From positions 1-43,622 of the forward strand of contig CAIZLW010000105.1 in assembly GCA_903933915.1 (NCBI GenBank): DNA of 43,622 bases, given 5' to 3'. The position numbers were made by a program, and so were the translations under genes. This stretch comes from an uncultured beta proteobacterium (GTDB lineage Bacteria > Pseudomonadota > Gammaproteobacteria > Burkholderiales > SG8-41). Of this stretch, positions 32,295-40,625 are shown one piece after another. The notes under the pieces were generated by a model, which ran no database searches, was not told the DNA's origin, and saw only the letters and a program-made list of their open reading frames with translations. Position 1 is the first letter of the stretch. Each line of letters starts with the position of its first letter.

Positions 32295-32930
32295 TTATTC
32301 GGCGGACGGCTTGCCTTCAAGGGCAATCCGCGGCATTTCAAAACGATCGGTGACCCGGCAATAACCGCCTTTGCCGGCAAGGCGGCCGACCGGATTCACC
32401 GCGCCGACATCGACGTGGTAACGCTCGTTGACGATGCCTTCGTGATAATGGAAAAAAACCACTTCACCGAACACCACGTGATAAGGCTTGCGGCCGAGTT
32501 CGACGATCTGCAGCAACCGGCATTCCATCGCCACCGGCGCTTCGGCGATGTACGGCGGCTTCACTTTCCGCGACGGCAGTGCCGTGAATCCCGCCTTTTC
32601 CAGTTCATTGACGCCGAAAGGATAATCGACGGAGCAGATGTTCATCTGCTCCTTGATTGCATCGCTGACGATGTGCACGACAAATTCCGGCGTCTCGCGG
32701 ATATTGCGCACCGTGTCCTTGGCCTGGCCGGTACGGTCGCCGACCGAAAACATCAGCATCGCGGGGTCCGAACCCACCGCATTGAAAAAACTGAACGGCG
32801 CAGCATTGGGGCCGTCGGGACCAATCGTGGTGACCAGCGCAATCGGCCGCGGCGTCACGCTGCCGACCATCAGTTTGTACTGGTCCTGCCAGGAAATTTC
32901 GCTGGCGTCGATTTCAGTCATGGGCTTCAT
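32295..32930 (-). CDS. Flavin reductase-like split-barrel protein
   Basis: 211 residues of the flavin reductase-like (FMN-binding split barrel) family. These bind FMN and either reduce flavin for a partner monooxygenase or act as reductases themselves. Seen: GSVTPRPIALVTTIGPDGPNAAPFSFFNAVGSDPAMLMFSVG with the conserved PxS-Fxx segment, and TVRNIRETPEFVVHIV. No partner monooxygenase is adjacent. Start at ATG 32930 (a second ATG three codons later). Located among Bug genes in the minus-strand group from 34.0 to 29.3 kb. Role in this pathway is uncertain. Confidence 0.87.
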   Translation of the reverse strand: MKPMTEIDASEISWQDQYKLMVGSVTPRPIALVTTIGPDGPNAAPFSFFNAVGSDPAMLMFSVGDRTGQAKDTVRNIRETPEFVVHIVSDAIKEQMNICSVDYPFGVNELEKAGFTALPSRKVKPPYIAEAPVAMECRLLQIVELGRKPYHVVFGEVVFFHYHEGIVNERYHVDVGAVNPVGRLAGKGGYCRVTDRFEMPRIALEGKPSAE

Positions 32931-33027
32931 TCGTTGCGGGGAAAAGTGCCGGTGATTCTATCAGGGCATCCGCGACCCGGCGGCGTATTCCACATGCTGT
33001 GGCGGCAGGCGATGACCGCGCGCCGCA

Positions 33028-34017
33028 TCACTGCAATGGCAGATCACCGCGACGGATCAGTCCGGCGTAACGCGCCACATCCCGTTGCAGCGTCTGCGCC
33101 AGCACCTCTGGCGCGCTGCCGACCGCAACGAGACCGACTGCGGCATAACGTTCGCGCACGGTTTCGTCACCGAGTGCGCGGCGTACTTCGGCGTGCAAAC
33201 GCGTGATCACCGGTTGCGGCGTTGCCGCCGGCGCCAGCAGCGCATACCAGTTCTGCACCACCAGTTCGGGAAAGAACTGTTTCATCGCGGGCACCCCAGC
33301 GAGCTGCGGCATCGGTTCTGCTGCGGTGACCGCCAGCGCGCGCAAGCGCTGCCTGGTCACCAGCGGCACCGCCACCGGCGCCGCCATCAACAGCAGATCG
33401 TACTGCCCCTGCACCAGCGACTGCGCCGCCGGGCCGCCGCCGTTGAACAGCACGGTCTCGGCGCGGAAACCGGCGGCGCGTGAAAACAGCGTCAATGCAA
33501 CATGACTGAGGCTGCCCGCGGCATTGCCGCCGGCGCGAATCACCGGCCGCGCCCGTTTCGCCAGCACGACCAGTTCGGGGATCGTTTTCGCCGGCACTCC
33601 CGGATGCACGGCCAGCACCAGCGGTGCCGTGGCGATCAGGCTGACCGGCGCAAAGGCGGTCAGCACATCAAACGGCATCTGCTCGGGCAGCCAGGCGGCA
33701 TTCACCGCCAATGCCGCTGAAGTGAGCAGCAACGTGTGCCCATCCGCAGGCGCCTGCGCCACCGCGGCACTGCCGATCACGCCGCCGCCACCCGCGCGAT
33801 GTTCAACCAGCACCTGTTGGCCGAGATGGGCGCGCAGCGAAGGTGCCAGTAGCCGTGCCTGCACGCTGGCCCCGCCGTCGGTCGGTGCCGGAACGATCAG
33901 GCGCAGCGGGTGTGCCGGAAAATGGGCGGTTTCTACTGCAAAAACAGGGGGAATGCCTGTAATCAGCATCCACCTCAGCCCGGACAGAATGAATTGCCGG
34001 TGACGATTAAATTTCAT
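33028..34017 (-). CDS. Divergent Bug/TctC-family receptor (9 of 10)
   Basis: 329 residues with an export signal that has a basic start (MKFNRHRQFILSGLRWMLITG). The usual first motif VPFxxGGxTD is changed to VPAPTDGGASVQARLL: the conserved Asp of the carboxylate loop is missing or moved. The second motif reads EHRAGGGGVIG instead of DNRxGAGGNIG. Overall fold and C-terminus follow Bug proteins. It probably binds a different kind of ligand or has lost binding. No ribosome site; the region upstream is very AT-rich, and the terminator of the previous gene lies 140 bases upstream, so it has its own promoter. Confidence 0.85.
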   Translation of the reverse strand: MKFNRHRQFILSGLRWMLITGIPPVFAVETAHFPAHPLRLIVPAPTDGGASVQARLLAPSLRAHLGQQVLVEHRAGGGGVIGSAAVAQAPADGHTLLLTSAALAVNAAWLPEQMPFDVLTAFAPVSLIATAPLVLAVHPGVPAKTIPELVVLAKRARPVIRAGGNAAGSLSHVALTLFSRAAGFRAETVLFNGGGPAAQSLVQGQYDLLLMAAPVAVPLVTRQRLRALAVTAAEPMPQLAGVPAMKQFFPELVVQNWYALLAPAATPQPVITRLHAEVRRALGDETVRERYAAVGLVAVGSAPEVLAQTLQRDVARYAGLIRRGDLPLQ

Positions 34018-34154
34018 ATTTATTTGTATTTATTTAATTTTATGAACACCGAAGCCATTTCCAACCTGCCCGGAAAGTCATCTCTATATGTGACTTCATC
34101 AAATAATTTTTCACTTATTTAATGTATTTTTTGAATCTGCCTACTGCAACAAGC

Positions 34155-34188
34155 CAAAGAAAACGCCCGCACGAGGCGGGCGCATTCT
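34155..34188 (-). terminator. Rho-independent terminator after the Bug gene at 34216
   Basis: On the minus strand: GCCCGC, loop CTCGT, GCGGGC, then GTTTTCTTTGG. It begins about 30 bases after the stop codon of the gene at 34216-35193 and separates that gene from the divergent Bug gene at 33028. Confidence 0.8.
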
Positions 34189-34215
34189 TTGTCACGGGAT
34201 GACCCGCGCAGCAAA

Positions 34216-35193
34216 TCAGTCAGCGGTGACGTTGGCCGCGTTGATGACTTTGGTGTATTTCACCGCTTCGCGTTTGAAATAAGCCGCGAGCTCTTCCGGC
34301 GTGCTGCCCACCGGTTCGCCGCCTTCCTTGCGGATGAAATCATTGAGGTCCTGCGCCTTGAGCGCCTTGAGGATCTCGGTGTTCAACTTGGCGATGATGT
34401 CCTTGGACGTGCCTTTCGCATAGAACATCGCGTACCAGTTGTCAGCCTCGAAGTCGGGGAATATCGAGGTCATCGTCGGCAGGTCCGGAAACGTGGAGGA
34501 CTTTTTCGACGTGGTCACCGCAATCGTCCGCACCTTGCCCGTTTTCATAAACGGCTGCACCGCCAGCGCAGTAGCGAAGGTGAAATCGGATTCGCCACTG
34601 ATCTGTGCAACCATCGCCGGGCCACCGCCCTTGTACGGCACCGGGGTCACCCGGGCGCCGCCGAACAGCTTGAGCATTTCCACCGACAGATGGCTGGTGG
34701 TGCCGGCGCCGTTGTGCGCTGCGATCAGGTTGCCCCCGGGCTTTTTCGCCAATGCCACGAACTCCTTCAGGTTCTTCGCCGGCACGCTGGGATGGATCGT
34801 CAGCACCAGCGGCACCGAAGACACCCAGCTCACCGGCTCGAGATCCGTCAGCGGATCGAACTTGATGCGCTTCGAGTACAGCACCATGTTCACGGCCAGC
34901 GAGGCGGTGGTGAACAGAATGTTGTAACCGTCGCTCGGCCCCTTGGCGACGAATTCCGCGCCGATCAGGCCGGACGCGCCCGCGCGGTTTTCAACCAGGA
35001 AGTTCTGGCCCATGCTGACCTGGAACTTCTGCGCCAGCAGCCGGCCCTGGATGTCGGTGCCGCCGCCGGCGCCGAACGGGACGATGATGCGCACGGGTTT
35101 GGCTGGATAGACCTGCGCCCAGACCGGGCTGCCCGCAACGGTCAACGCCAGAACCGAGGCGAGAGCCGCAAGGCCCATTTGAAATCGTTTCAT
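34216..35193 (-). CDS. Bug/TctC-family solute receptor (10 of 10)
   Basis: 325 residues. Signal peptide MKRFQMGLAALASVLALTVAGSPVWAQ, then YPAKPVRIIVPFGAGGGTDIQGRLLA and ENRAGASGLIGAE. GAGGA lies upstream of ATG 35193. It follows the alpha/beta hydrolase gene by 88 bases and is closed by the terminator at 34155-34188, making a two-gene unit. The hydrolase may process the imported compound; inference from adjacency. Confidence 0.93.
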   Translation of the reverse strand: MKRFQMGLAALASVLALTVAGSPVWAQVYPAKPVRIIVPFGAGGGTDIQGRLLAQKFQVSMGQNFLVENRAGASGLIGAEFVAKGPSDGYNILFTTASLAVNMVLYSKRIKFDPLTDLEPVSWVSSVPLVLTIHPSVPAKNLKEFVALAKKPGGNLIAAHNGAGTTSHLSVEMLKLFGGARVTPVPYKGGGPAMVAQISGESDFTFATALAVQPFMKTGKVRTIAVTTSKKSSTFPDLPTMTSIFPDFEADNWYAMFYAKGTSKDIIAKLNTEILKALKAQDLNDFIRKEGGEPVGSTPEELAAYFKREAVKYTKVINAANVTAD

Positions 35194-35281
35194 GTTGAAT
35201 GTCCTCGTCAGTTTTAATGGGTATTGCCGACGCCTTCGAGGGCGCCGCTGAGGCAGTGTAGCAGCCGCAGCGGACGACGCA

Positions 35282-36205
35282 CTAGCCCCGATAGATCGGC
35301 TCCGGCTGGGTGAAAAACGAATGCAGGATATGGTAGACCGTGCGGTAGTTGATCTGCTGGAAGCTGGCGTGTGAAATGCCGGACATCACCGCAAACGTCT
35401 TGTCGGGATTGGGCAGCAGATTGAAGAACTCGAGCAGGTCTTCCATGCTGGCGATGCCGTCCCATTGACCGCGCATGATCACCGTTGCCGCCTTGATCTT
35501 GGCGGGATCGACTACAGGCAGGTTGGCGCACATGTCGAGATAAGTCCCGGTCGGCACGGAATCGTCGAGCTTGAGCACTTCCTCGGCAAAGGTCTCGATG
35601 ACGCTCTGCTCGGCGCAACCGGGATGATCACGGTTAAAAATCGAATGCATGAAGGCACGATCGATCGGGCGCCGCTTGTTGGCCTTCCAGTGATCGAGCT
35701 TTTTCGCCCGCTCCTCCAGCGTCGGACTGCCTTTGCCGGTCCAGACGAAGGCGTCCAGCGCCAGCCGCGACACCCGCTCCGGATGACGTTCGGCAAACAT
35801 CGCCGCGCGCAGTGCGCCGGACGAAATGCCGTAGACCAGGAACTGCTTGGCGCCCGTGGTCTTCATGATGTAGTCGCTCGCGGCCTCAAGGTCATCGGCG
35901 CCGTTGGCGATATCAAAATAGATATCGCGCGTTTTGTCAGAGCGGCCGTAGCCCTCCATGTCCACGCACCAGGTGTTGAAGCCGCGCTCGGCGAACCAGT
36001 CCATCACCGACGAATCAGGACGTCCCGGCACATGCAGATCGAATGTCGGCTGCGACGCCATCGACGAGCCGTGCACGAACAGCACGGTGCCATTCGCACC
36101 CTTGCCGTCAACCGCCGGTTTTTCCCACAAAAAGAGTTTGACGTCGCCCTTGCGGGTCCAGTGTTCCTTGCCGGCAACTGCGGCGTTTTTAGCGGTTTGG
36201 TTCAT
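35282..36205 (-). CDS. Alpha/beta hydrolase (lysophospholipase/dehalogenase-like fold)
   Basis: 307 residues from ATG 36205. Oxyanion region LFVHGSSMAS, nucleophile elbow YGISSGALRAAM (Ser in G-I-S-S-G), acid in MRGQWDGIASME and His in SGISHASFQQ complete a triad. No signal peptide, so cytoplasmic. Longer reading frames upstream extend into the promoter region shared with the divergent class II aldolase gene at 36389 and are less likely; GGAA lies just before this ATG. The substrate is unknown; it is unrelated in detail to the hydrolase at 23007, lacking its helical cap. Confidence 0.87.
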   Translation of the reverse strand: MNQTAKNAAVAGKEHWTRKGDVKLFLWEKPAVDGKGANGTVLFVHGSSMASQPTFDLHVPGRPDSSVMDWFAERGFNTWCVDMEGYGRSDKTRDIYFDIANGADDLEAASDYIMKTTGAKQFLVYGISSGALRAAMFAERHPERVSRLALDAFVWTGKGSPTLEERAKKLDHWKANKRRPIDRAFMHSIFNRDHPGCAEQSVIETFAEEVLKLDDSVPTGTYLDMCANLPVVDPAKIKAATVIMRGQWDGIASMEDLLEFFNLLPNPDKTFAVMSGISHASFQQINYRTVYHILHSFFTQPEPIYRG

Positions 36206-36316
36206 GAATTTCCGAATAAAAAGTTGATTGTCCGCGAGGACAACAGTTAAGGCTGTCAGAGGGGCAGGCAAGTCTAGGATACGGAACCGCACCAGTCAAA
36301 CCGCAGATGCCCCCTA

Positions 36317-36322
36317 TATAAT
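36317..36322 (+). promoter_or_regulatory. Possible -10 box (TATAAT)
   Basis: A perfect TATAAT in TATATAATT, 67 bases before the GTG start at 36389, in the intergenic region shared with the divergent hydrolase gene. The sequence at the expected -35 place (AGTCAA, 36294-36299) is weak, so an activator may be required. The only clear sigma-70-like -10 that I noted in the catabolic part. Confidence 0.4.
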
Positions 36323-36388
36323 TACCCTGTTTATTGCATAGTTTTTTGCGCTGCGCCGCATCACCACCGCCCTGTACTGGACAAGCCC

Positions 36389-37186
36389 GTGACCGCCAAC
36401 TATTCGACGCAGTTCCGCAGCATCAAAGACGAAGTCAGCCCCGAAGAATGGGAAACACGGCTCAACCTCGCAGCCTGTTACCGGCTGACCGACGTCTACG
36501 GCATGACCGACCTGATTTACAACCACATCACCGCGCGTATCCCCGGCGATGACGAGCACCTGCTGATCAACCTGTACGGCCTGCTCTACAAGGAAATCAC
36601 CGCTTCGAGCCTGGTCAAGATCGATCTTGAAGGCAACATCCTGTGGAAACCCGACACCGATTACGGCATCAACAAGTCGGGCTACGTGATCCACGGCGCC
36701 ATCCACCATGCGCGGCCCGAGTTGAAATGCGTGATGCACACGCATACCCGCGCCGGCATGGCGGTGTGTTCGATGAAACGCGGCCTGCTGCCGATGACCC
36801 AGACTTCGATGCGTTTTGTCGGCCACCTCGGCTATCACGACTATGAAGGCCCGGCGATCGATCTCGCCGAACGCGAACGTCTGGTGCGCGACCTCGGTGA
36901 TCACGACGCGATGATGCTGCGCAACCATGGCCTGCTCACCTGCGGCGCTACCGTCCAGCAGGCGTTCAACACCATGTACCAGCTCGAACTGTCGTGCCGC
37001 GCGCAGGTCGATGCACTGGCCGGCGGCCAGGACATCGTGCTGCCGCCGGATGAAGTCATCGCGCATACCGCAAACCTGTACCAGCCGGGCACGCGCCGGC
37101 CTTACGGCGTGCTCGAATGGCACGCGATGCTGCGCCTGCTCGATGCGGAATCAAAAAATTCCGGCTATCCGCCGTACTGGCACTGA
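36389..37186 (+). CDS. Class II aldolase/adducin family protein
   Basis: 265 residues from a GTG start. The family includes fuculose-phosphate aldolase, ribulose-phosphate epimerase and many decarboxylase/aldolase-like catabolic enzymes, with one zinc ion. Zinc ligands are H117 and H119 (VMHTHTRAGMAV) and H180 (MLRNHGLLTCG); ITARIPGDDEHLLIN near residue 47 is the conserved N-terminal strand. It begins a plus-strand pair with the acyl-CoA dehydrogenase 49 bases downstream, divergent from the alpha/beta hydrolase. The non-phosphorylated-substrate type is likely because of the absence of sugar kinases. The reaction may be a retro-aldol or decarboxylation. Confidence 0.88.
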   Translation: MTANYSTQFRSIKDEVSPEEWETRLNLAACYRLTDVYGMTDLIYNHITARIPGDDEHLLINLYGLLYKEITASSLVKIDLEGNILWKPDTDYGINKSGYVIHGAIHHARPELKCVMHTHTRAGMAVCSMKRGLLPMTQTSMRFVGHLGYHDYEGPAIDLAERERLVRDLGDHDAMMLRNHGLLTCGATVQQAFNTMYQLELSCRAQVDALAGGQDIVLPPDEVIAHTANLYQPGTRRPYGVLEWHAMLRLLDAESKNSGYPPYWH

Positions 37187-37235
37187 TCCCGCACTTTTTT
37201 TCAACCGCCCCATTTTTTAATACTGCAAACCCATC

Positions 37236-38402
37236 ATGGATTTCTCGATCTCCGAAGAACAGCACGCCTTTGTCGATACCGTGCGCAAGGTCTGTCAGCA
37301 GGAATTCGCGCCGCGCGCGATCAAGTATCTCGACGGCACCTGGCCCGCCGAAAACATGAAACGCCTCGGCGAAATCGGCGTGCTCGGCATGGCGGTGCCG
37401 GAGGAATACGGCGGCTCCGGACTGTCCATTCTCGACACCGTGCTGGTACTCGAGGAAATCGGCAAGGTCTGTTATGTCACCGCGATGGGCGCGCTCGGCG
37501 AGGTCGGCACCCAGACCCGCGTCATCTCGACGTTTGCACCCGAAGAAATCAAACGCAAAATTCTGCCCCGCGTCGCCACCGGCGAGGCCATGCTTGCCAT
37601 CTGCATGACCGAACCGGACGCCGGCACCGATGTGCCGAACTACAAGACCAACTGCACCATCAAAGGCGACCGCGTGATCCTGCGCGGCGCGAAAACGCTG
37701 ATCTCCCGCGCCGACATCGCCGAGATGTTCGTTGTGTTCACCCGCGTCAACAACAAACCGGGCGCCGAAGGCATCGGCTGCGTGCTGGTGCCGGGCGGCA
37801 GCAAGGGCCTGATCGCCAAAGCGACTTATCACACCATGGGCGGCGAATTCCTGTCCGACGTGGTGTTCGACGACGTCGAACTGCCGATCGAAAACCTGGT
37901 GATCCGCGACAACGGCATGAAAAAACTGCTGTCAGCCTTCAACACCCAGCGCGTGCTCAATCCGGCGATCGGCCTCGGCCTCGCTGAAGGCGCGCTGGAG
38001 GAAGCGGTGAAATACATGCGCCAGCGCTCGGCGTTCGGCAAAAAAATCGGCGACTTCCAGGGCATGCGCTGGAAGGTGGCTGACATGTATATCGAAATCG
38101 AAGCTGCGCGCGGCCTGCTTTATCGCGCCGCGGTATCAGGCGATAAATTTCCGGACCCGACGCTGGCGGCAATGGCCAAGATCTACACCAACGAAATGTC
38201 GATTCGCGTCACCAGCGAAGCCATTCAGGTACACGGCGGCTACGGCTTTACCGACGAATTTCCGGTGTCACGTTTTTTCCGCGGCGCGCGTTACGGCAGC
38301 CTTGGCGGCGGCACCACGGAAACGCTGCGCAACATGGTCGGCCGCAAGCTGGTCGAACAGATGGATCTGGCGTCTGGCTGCCTGGGAATGGATTACTTCT
38401 AG
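37236..38402 (+). CDS. Acyl-CoA dehydrogenase
   Basis: 388 residues, usual size. FAD enzyme that introduces a 2,3-double bond in an acyl-CoA and passes electrons to electron-transfer flavoprotein. Motifs: ICMTEPDAGTDV (substrate/FAD region), QRVLNPAIGLGLAEGALEEAVKYMRQRSAFGKKIGDFQGMRWKVADM, IQVHGGYGFTDEFPVSRFFRGAR and GGGTTETLRNMVGRKL, where the Glu of TTE stands at the usual catalytic-base position. Starts 49 bases after the class II aldolase gene; convergent with the HtrA-like gene at 38471. No ETF genes in the window. Together with the acyl-CoA ligase it points to CoA-linked breakdown of small acids. Confidence 0.9.
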   Translation: MDFSISEEQHAFVDTVRKVCQQEFAPRAIKYLDGTWPAENMKRLGEIGVLGMAVPEEYGGSGLSILDTVLVLEEIGKVCYVTAMGALGEVGTQTRVISTFAPEEIKRKILPRVATGEAMLAICMTEPDAGTDVPNYKTNCTIKGDRVILRGAKTLISRADIAEMFVVFTRVNNKPGAEGIGCVLVPGGSKGLIAKATYHTMGGEFLSDVVFDDVELPIENLVIRDNGMKKLLSAFNTQRVLNPAIGLGLAEGALEEAVKYMRQRSAFGKKIGDFQGMRWKVADMYIEIEAARGLLYRAAVSGDKFPDPTLAAMAKIYTNEMSIRVTSEAIQVHGGYGFTDEFPVSRFFRGARYGSLGGGTTETLRNMVGRKLVEQMDLASGCLGMDYF

Positions 38403-38470
38403 AAAACCCCGTTTAACTTGCTGCGCGACGGTTCTCGGGAATTCCTCAACGCGACAGCGCGAAACCGATT

Positions 38471-39490
38471 TTAATAAACAGGCCTCGAGCGCATGTGAAG
38501 TTCGCGGGCGATCGACTTCACCTTGACGGGTTCAACCTTGTTGCCTTTGAGCACGTCGAGCGTCACCTCGACGCCGGCATCGCCACTTTTCCACAGCCGC
38601 GTATAAAAATCAGCCTGTCCGACAAGCGCCTGACCGCCGAGGCCGACAATGATGTCCCCGGCCCTCAGTCCTGCATCTTCAGCGGGCCCTTCCGAAGTGA
38701 CGCGGGTGACTATGACCTTGCCCTGGATTTCCTGCGAAGTAATGCCCAGCCACGGCCGCGGCTTGGTGGTGGCCCGGCCATTGGCGATGAAATCACCGAG
38801 CACGGGTTTCAGCGTATCAATCGGCACAAACATGTTGCCGGGCACGCCACTCTGGCCGATCGCATCACCCACCGCCAGCGAACCGATACCGAGTAGTTTG
38901 CCTTCACGCGACAGCAGTGCCGCGCCCTGCCAGTTGACGGTGGCCGGCGCGGTGTAGATGGCCTCGTCGAGCAGGTATTCCCAGTATCCGACGAACGGCC
39001 GTTTCGACACGATGTACGCCGGCGCAACGCCGTCAAAACCGACGATCAACACAATGTCACGCAGATTGGCGGCGGCCGACTGGCCGAAATCCACCGGTTT
39101 GATCGGCAACGGCTGCATGGATTTGACCAGGCCGAGACCGGTCGCGTTGTCGTAGCCGATCATGTTGGCCGCGAATTTGCGGCCGTCCGCCGTCGACAGC
39201 TCTATCGTGTCCGCTTCGGTGATCAAATAGCCGATGGTCAGCACCAGTCCGCTGGAATCAATCACCACGCCGGTGCCTTCGCGCTGAGGCCCCAGCGTAC
39301 GGGCGCTGCGCGCGTCCGCTACCGCCTTGACGGTCAGCTTGACGACGGAAAACTCGTCAACGGTGAGTTCCCGCTCCGCCGCCTGCGCCTGCGCAAGAGC
39401 GGGCGCACTGCACACACACAGCCCGACAGCGAGGATCACTGCGTTCAGCATCGGCTGCAATTTGCGCATCAAACTGCGGGCAAGTGCCAT
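38471..39490 (-). CDS. HtrA/DegP-like protein with degenerate active site, plus PDZ domain
   Basis: 339 residues: signal peptide (to about residue 33, ALAQAQA), trypsin-like S1C domain (about 45-240) and one PDZ domain (about 245-325, PWLGITSQEIQGKVIVTRV...GPAEDAGLRAGDIIVGLGG). The fold signature is kept (EGTGVVIDSSGLVLTIGYLI), but the triad is gone: the His position is Y88, the Asp position is G118 (GYDNATGLGL) and the Ser position is Q188 (NWQGAAL). A protease is therefore excluded; a periplasmic chaperone, scaffold or regulator of real proteases is more likely. ATG 39490 has GGAG six bases upstream. The frame remains open far upstream, but that part is antisense to the SDR gene. Confidence 0.85.
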   Translation of the reverse strand: MALARSLMRKLQPMLNAVILAVGLCVCSAPALAQAQAAERELTVDEFSVVKLTVKAVADARSARTLGPQREGTGVVIDSSGLVLTIGYLITEADTIELSTADGRKFAANMIGYDNATGLGLVKSMQPLPIKPVDFGQSAAANLRDIVLIVGFDGVAPAYIVSKRPFVGYWEYLLDEAIYTAPATVNWQGAALLSREGKLLGIGSLAVGDAIGQSGVPGNMFVPIDTLKPVLGDFIANGRATTKPRPWLGITSQEIQGKVIVTRVTSEGPAEDAGLRAGDIIVGLGGQALVGQADFYTRLWKSGDAGVEVTLDVLKGNKVEPVKVKSIARELHMRSRPVY

Positions 39491-39646
39491 GGAGATCTCC
39501 AGTTGAGGCGATGTCGCCGCCGGCGGCAGCCGGGGTCGAGGGGTCAGGGGGAATATGCTACGACGAATATCGGGGGTGCAAAAGGCTTGGTGCGGGAATG
39601 GCGCTACAATGCGCCCTCTTTTTCGTGATTGTGGAGGACAAACAGC

Positions 39647-40420
39647 ATGGAACTCGGACTCAAGGGCAAGGTTGCCATCGTCACCGGCGGCACCGAAGGC
39701 ATCGGCAAGGCTACAGCACTGACACTGGCACGCGAAGGCGCCAAAGTCGCGATCTGCGCACGGGGCAAGACCCTGCTCGACGCTACCGCCGCCGAAATCA
39801 TCAAGGCCGGCGGCGAAGTCCTCGCCGTGTCCGCCGACATGAGCAAAGCCGCCGACATCAAGCGTTTCTTTGATGAAGTCGTGCAGAAATTCGGCCGCAT
39901 CGACATCCTGGTCAACAACGCCGGCACCTCCAAGCGCGGCAAGTTCCTCGAACTGCAGGATGAGGAATGGGCCGCCGATATCGAACTGAAAGTGTTCGGC
40001 GCCATCCGCTGCACCCGCCTCGCCATACCGCACATGCAAAAACAGGGCGGCGGCCGCATCATCAACATCACCATCTCCGGCGCAAAACAGCCGGCTGCCG
40101 AGTCTTACCCCACGTCGATATCCCGCGCGGCCGGTCTGGCGATGACCAAAGCACTGTCCAAGGAATTCGCGCCCGACAATATCCTCGTCAACACCATCTG
40201 CATCGGCAAGATCAAATCGGGACAGCACGAGCGCCGCTTCACCAAGGACGGCATCAGCGCCGACGACTATTACGGCAAGATGAGCAAGGACATCCCGATG
40301 AAACGGGTCGGCGAAGCGCAAGAAGTCGCCAATGTCATCACCTTCCTGGCGTCGAATGCCGCCAGCTACGTCACGGGAACCAGCATCAACCTCGATGGCG
40401 GCATTTCGGGTGTGCTATAA
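39647..40420 (+). CDS. SDR family protein with altered catalytic site
   Basis: 257 residues. Cofactor motif TGGTEGIG (13-20) and structural NNAG (90-93) are intact, so NAD(P) binding by a short-chain dehydrogenase/reductase fold is clear. The usual YxxxK is absent: aligning R160-A-A and the following MTKAL with K-A-A...TKAL puts T156 at the Tyr and R160 at the Lys position (segment AESYPTSISRAAG); Y154 is two residues off. Similar sequences (PTSxSRAAG) exist in Rhizobiales from memory, so it is probably a real subfamily. ATG 39647 follows GGAGG by nine bases. Single gene, closed by the terminator at 40481-40513. Whether it is an active oxidoreductase is open. Confidence 0.87.
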   Translation: MELGLKGKVAIVTGGTEGIGKATALTLAREGAKVAICARGKTLLDATAAEIIKAGGEVLAVSADMSKAADIKRFFDEVVQKFGRIDILVNNAGTSKRGKFLELQDEEWAADIELKVFGAIRCTRLAIPHMQKQGGGRIINITISGAKQPAAESYPTSISRAAGLAMTKALSKEFAPDNILVNTICIGKIKSGQHERRFTKDGISADDYYGKMSKDIPMKRVGEAQEVANVITFLASNAASYVTGTSINLDGGISGVL

Positions 40421-40480
40421 ATTCAATAAAAACATATAGTTATGAATTACGGCGCGATAGCCGCTGACACCGCGCCAATG

Positions 40481-40513
40481 AAAACGGCCCCGAAAATTCG
40501 GGGCCGTTTTTTT
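40481..40513. terminator. Bidirectional Rho-independent terminator
   Basis: AACGGCCCCGAA, loop AAATT region, TTCGGGGCCGTT with T-run on the right and A-run on the left. It follows the SDR gene (plus) and the tRNA gene (minus), and fits both. Confidence 0.9.
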
Positions 40514-40588
40514 GGTGCCGGAAATAGGAGTCGAACCTACGACCTTCGCATTACGAATGCGCTGCTCTACCAACTGAGCTATTCCGGC
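40513..40588 (-). tRNA. tRNA-Thr (anticodon CGU)
   Basis: 76 bases including an encoded 3' CCA (TGG at 40513-40515 on the plus strand). Acceptor stem GCCGGAA/TTCCGGC, D arm TAGCTCAGTTGGTAGAGCA, anticodon loop TTCGTAA (CGU, reads ACG), T arm with GGTTCGACTCC. The core is the same as in E. coli thrW, including its G27-A43 mismatch. Genes of this type are known integration sites for phages and islands, but I see no integrase and no repeated tRNA end in this window. Confidence 0.97.
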
Positions 40589-40625
40589 GAAACAGGGAAT
40601 CCGCAGTTGCGGAAAGGGCCGTATT

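Noticed and set aside
39491..40321. N-terminal extension of the HtrA-like frame over the SDR gene
   Set aside because: The signal peptide and ribosome site at 39490 fix the start; the extension is antisense to the SDR coding sequence.
40513..40588. tRNA-Thr as integration site of a genomic island
   Set aside because: No integrase, no repeated tRNA 3' end and no mobile-element remains were seen on either side; the catabolic block ends before it with ordinary genes.
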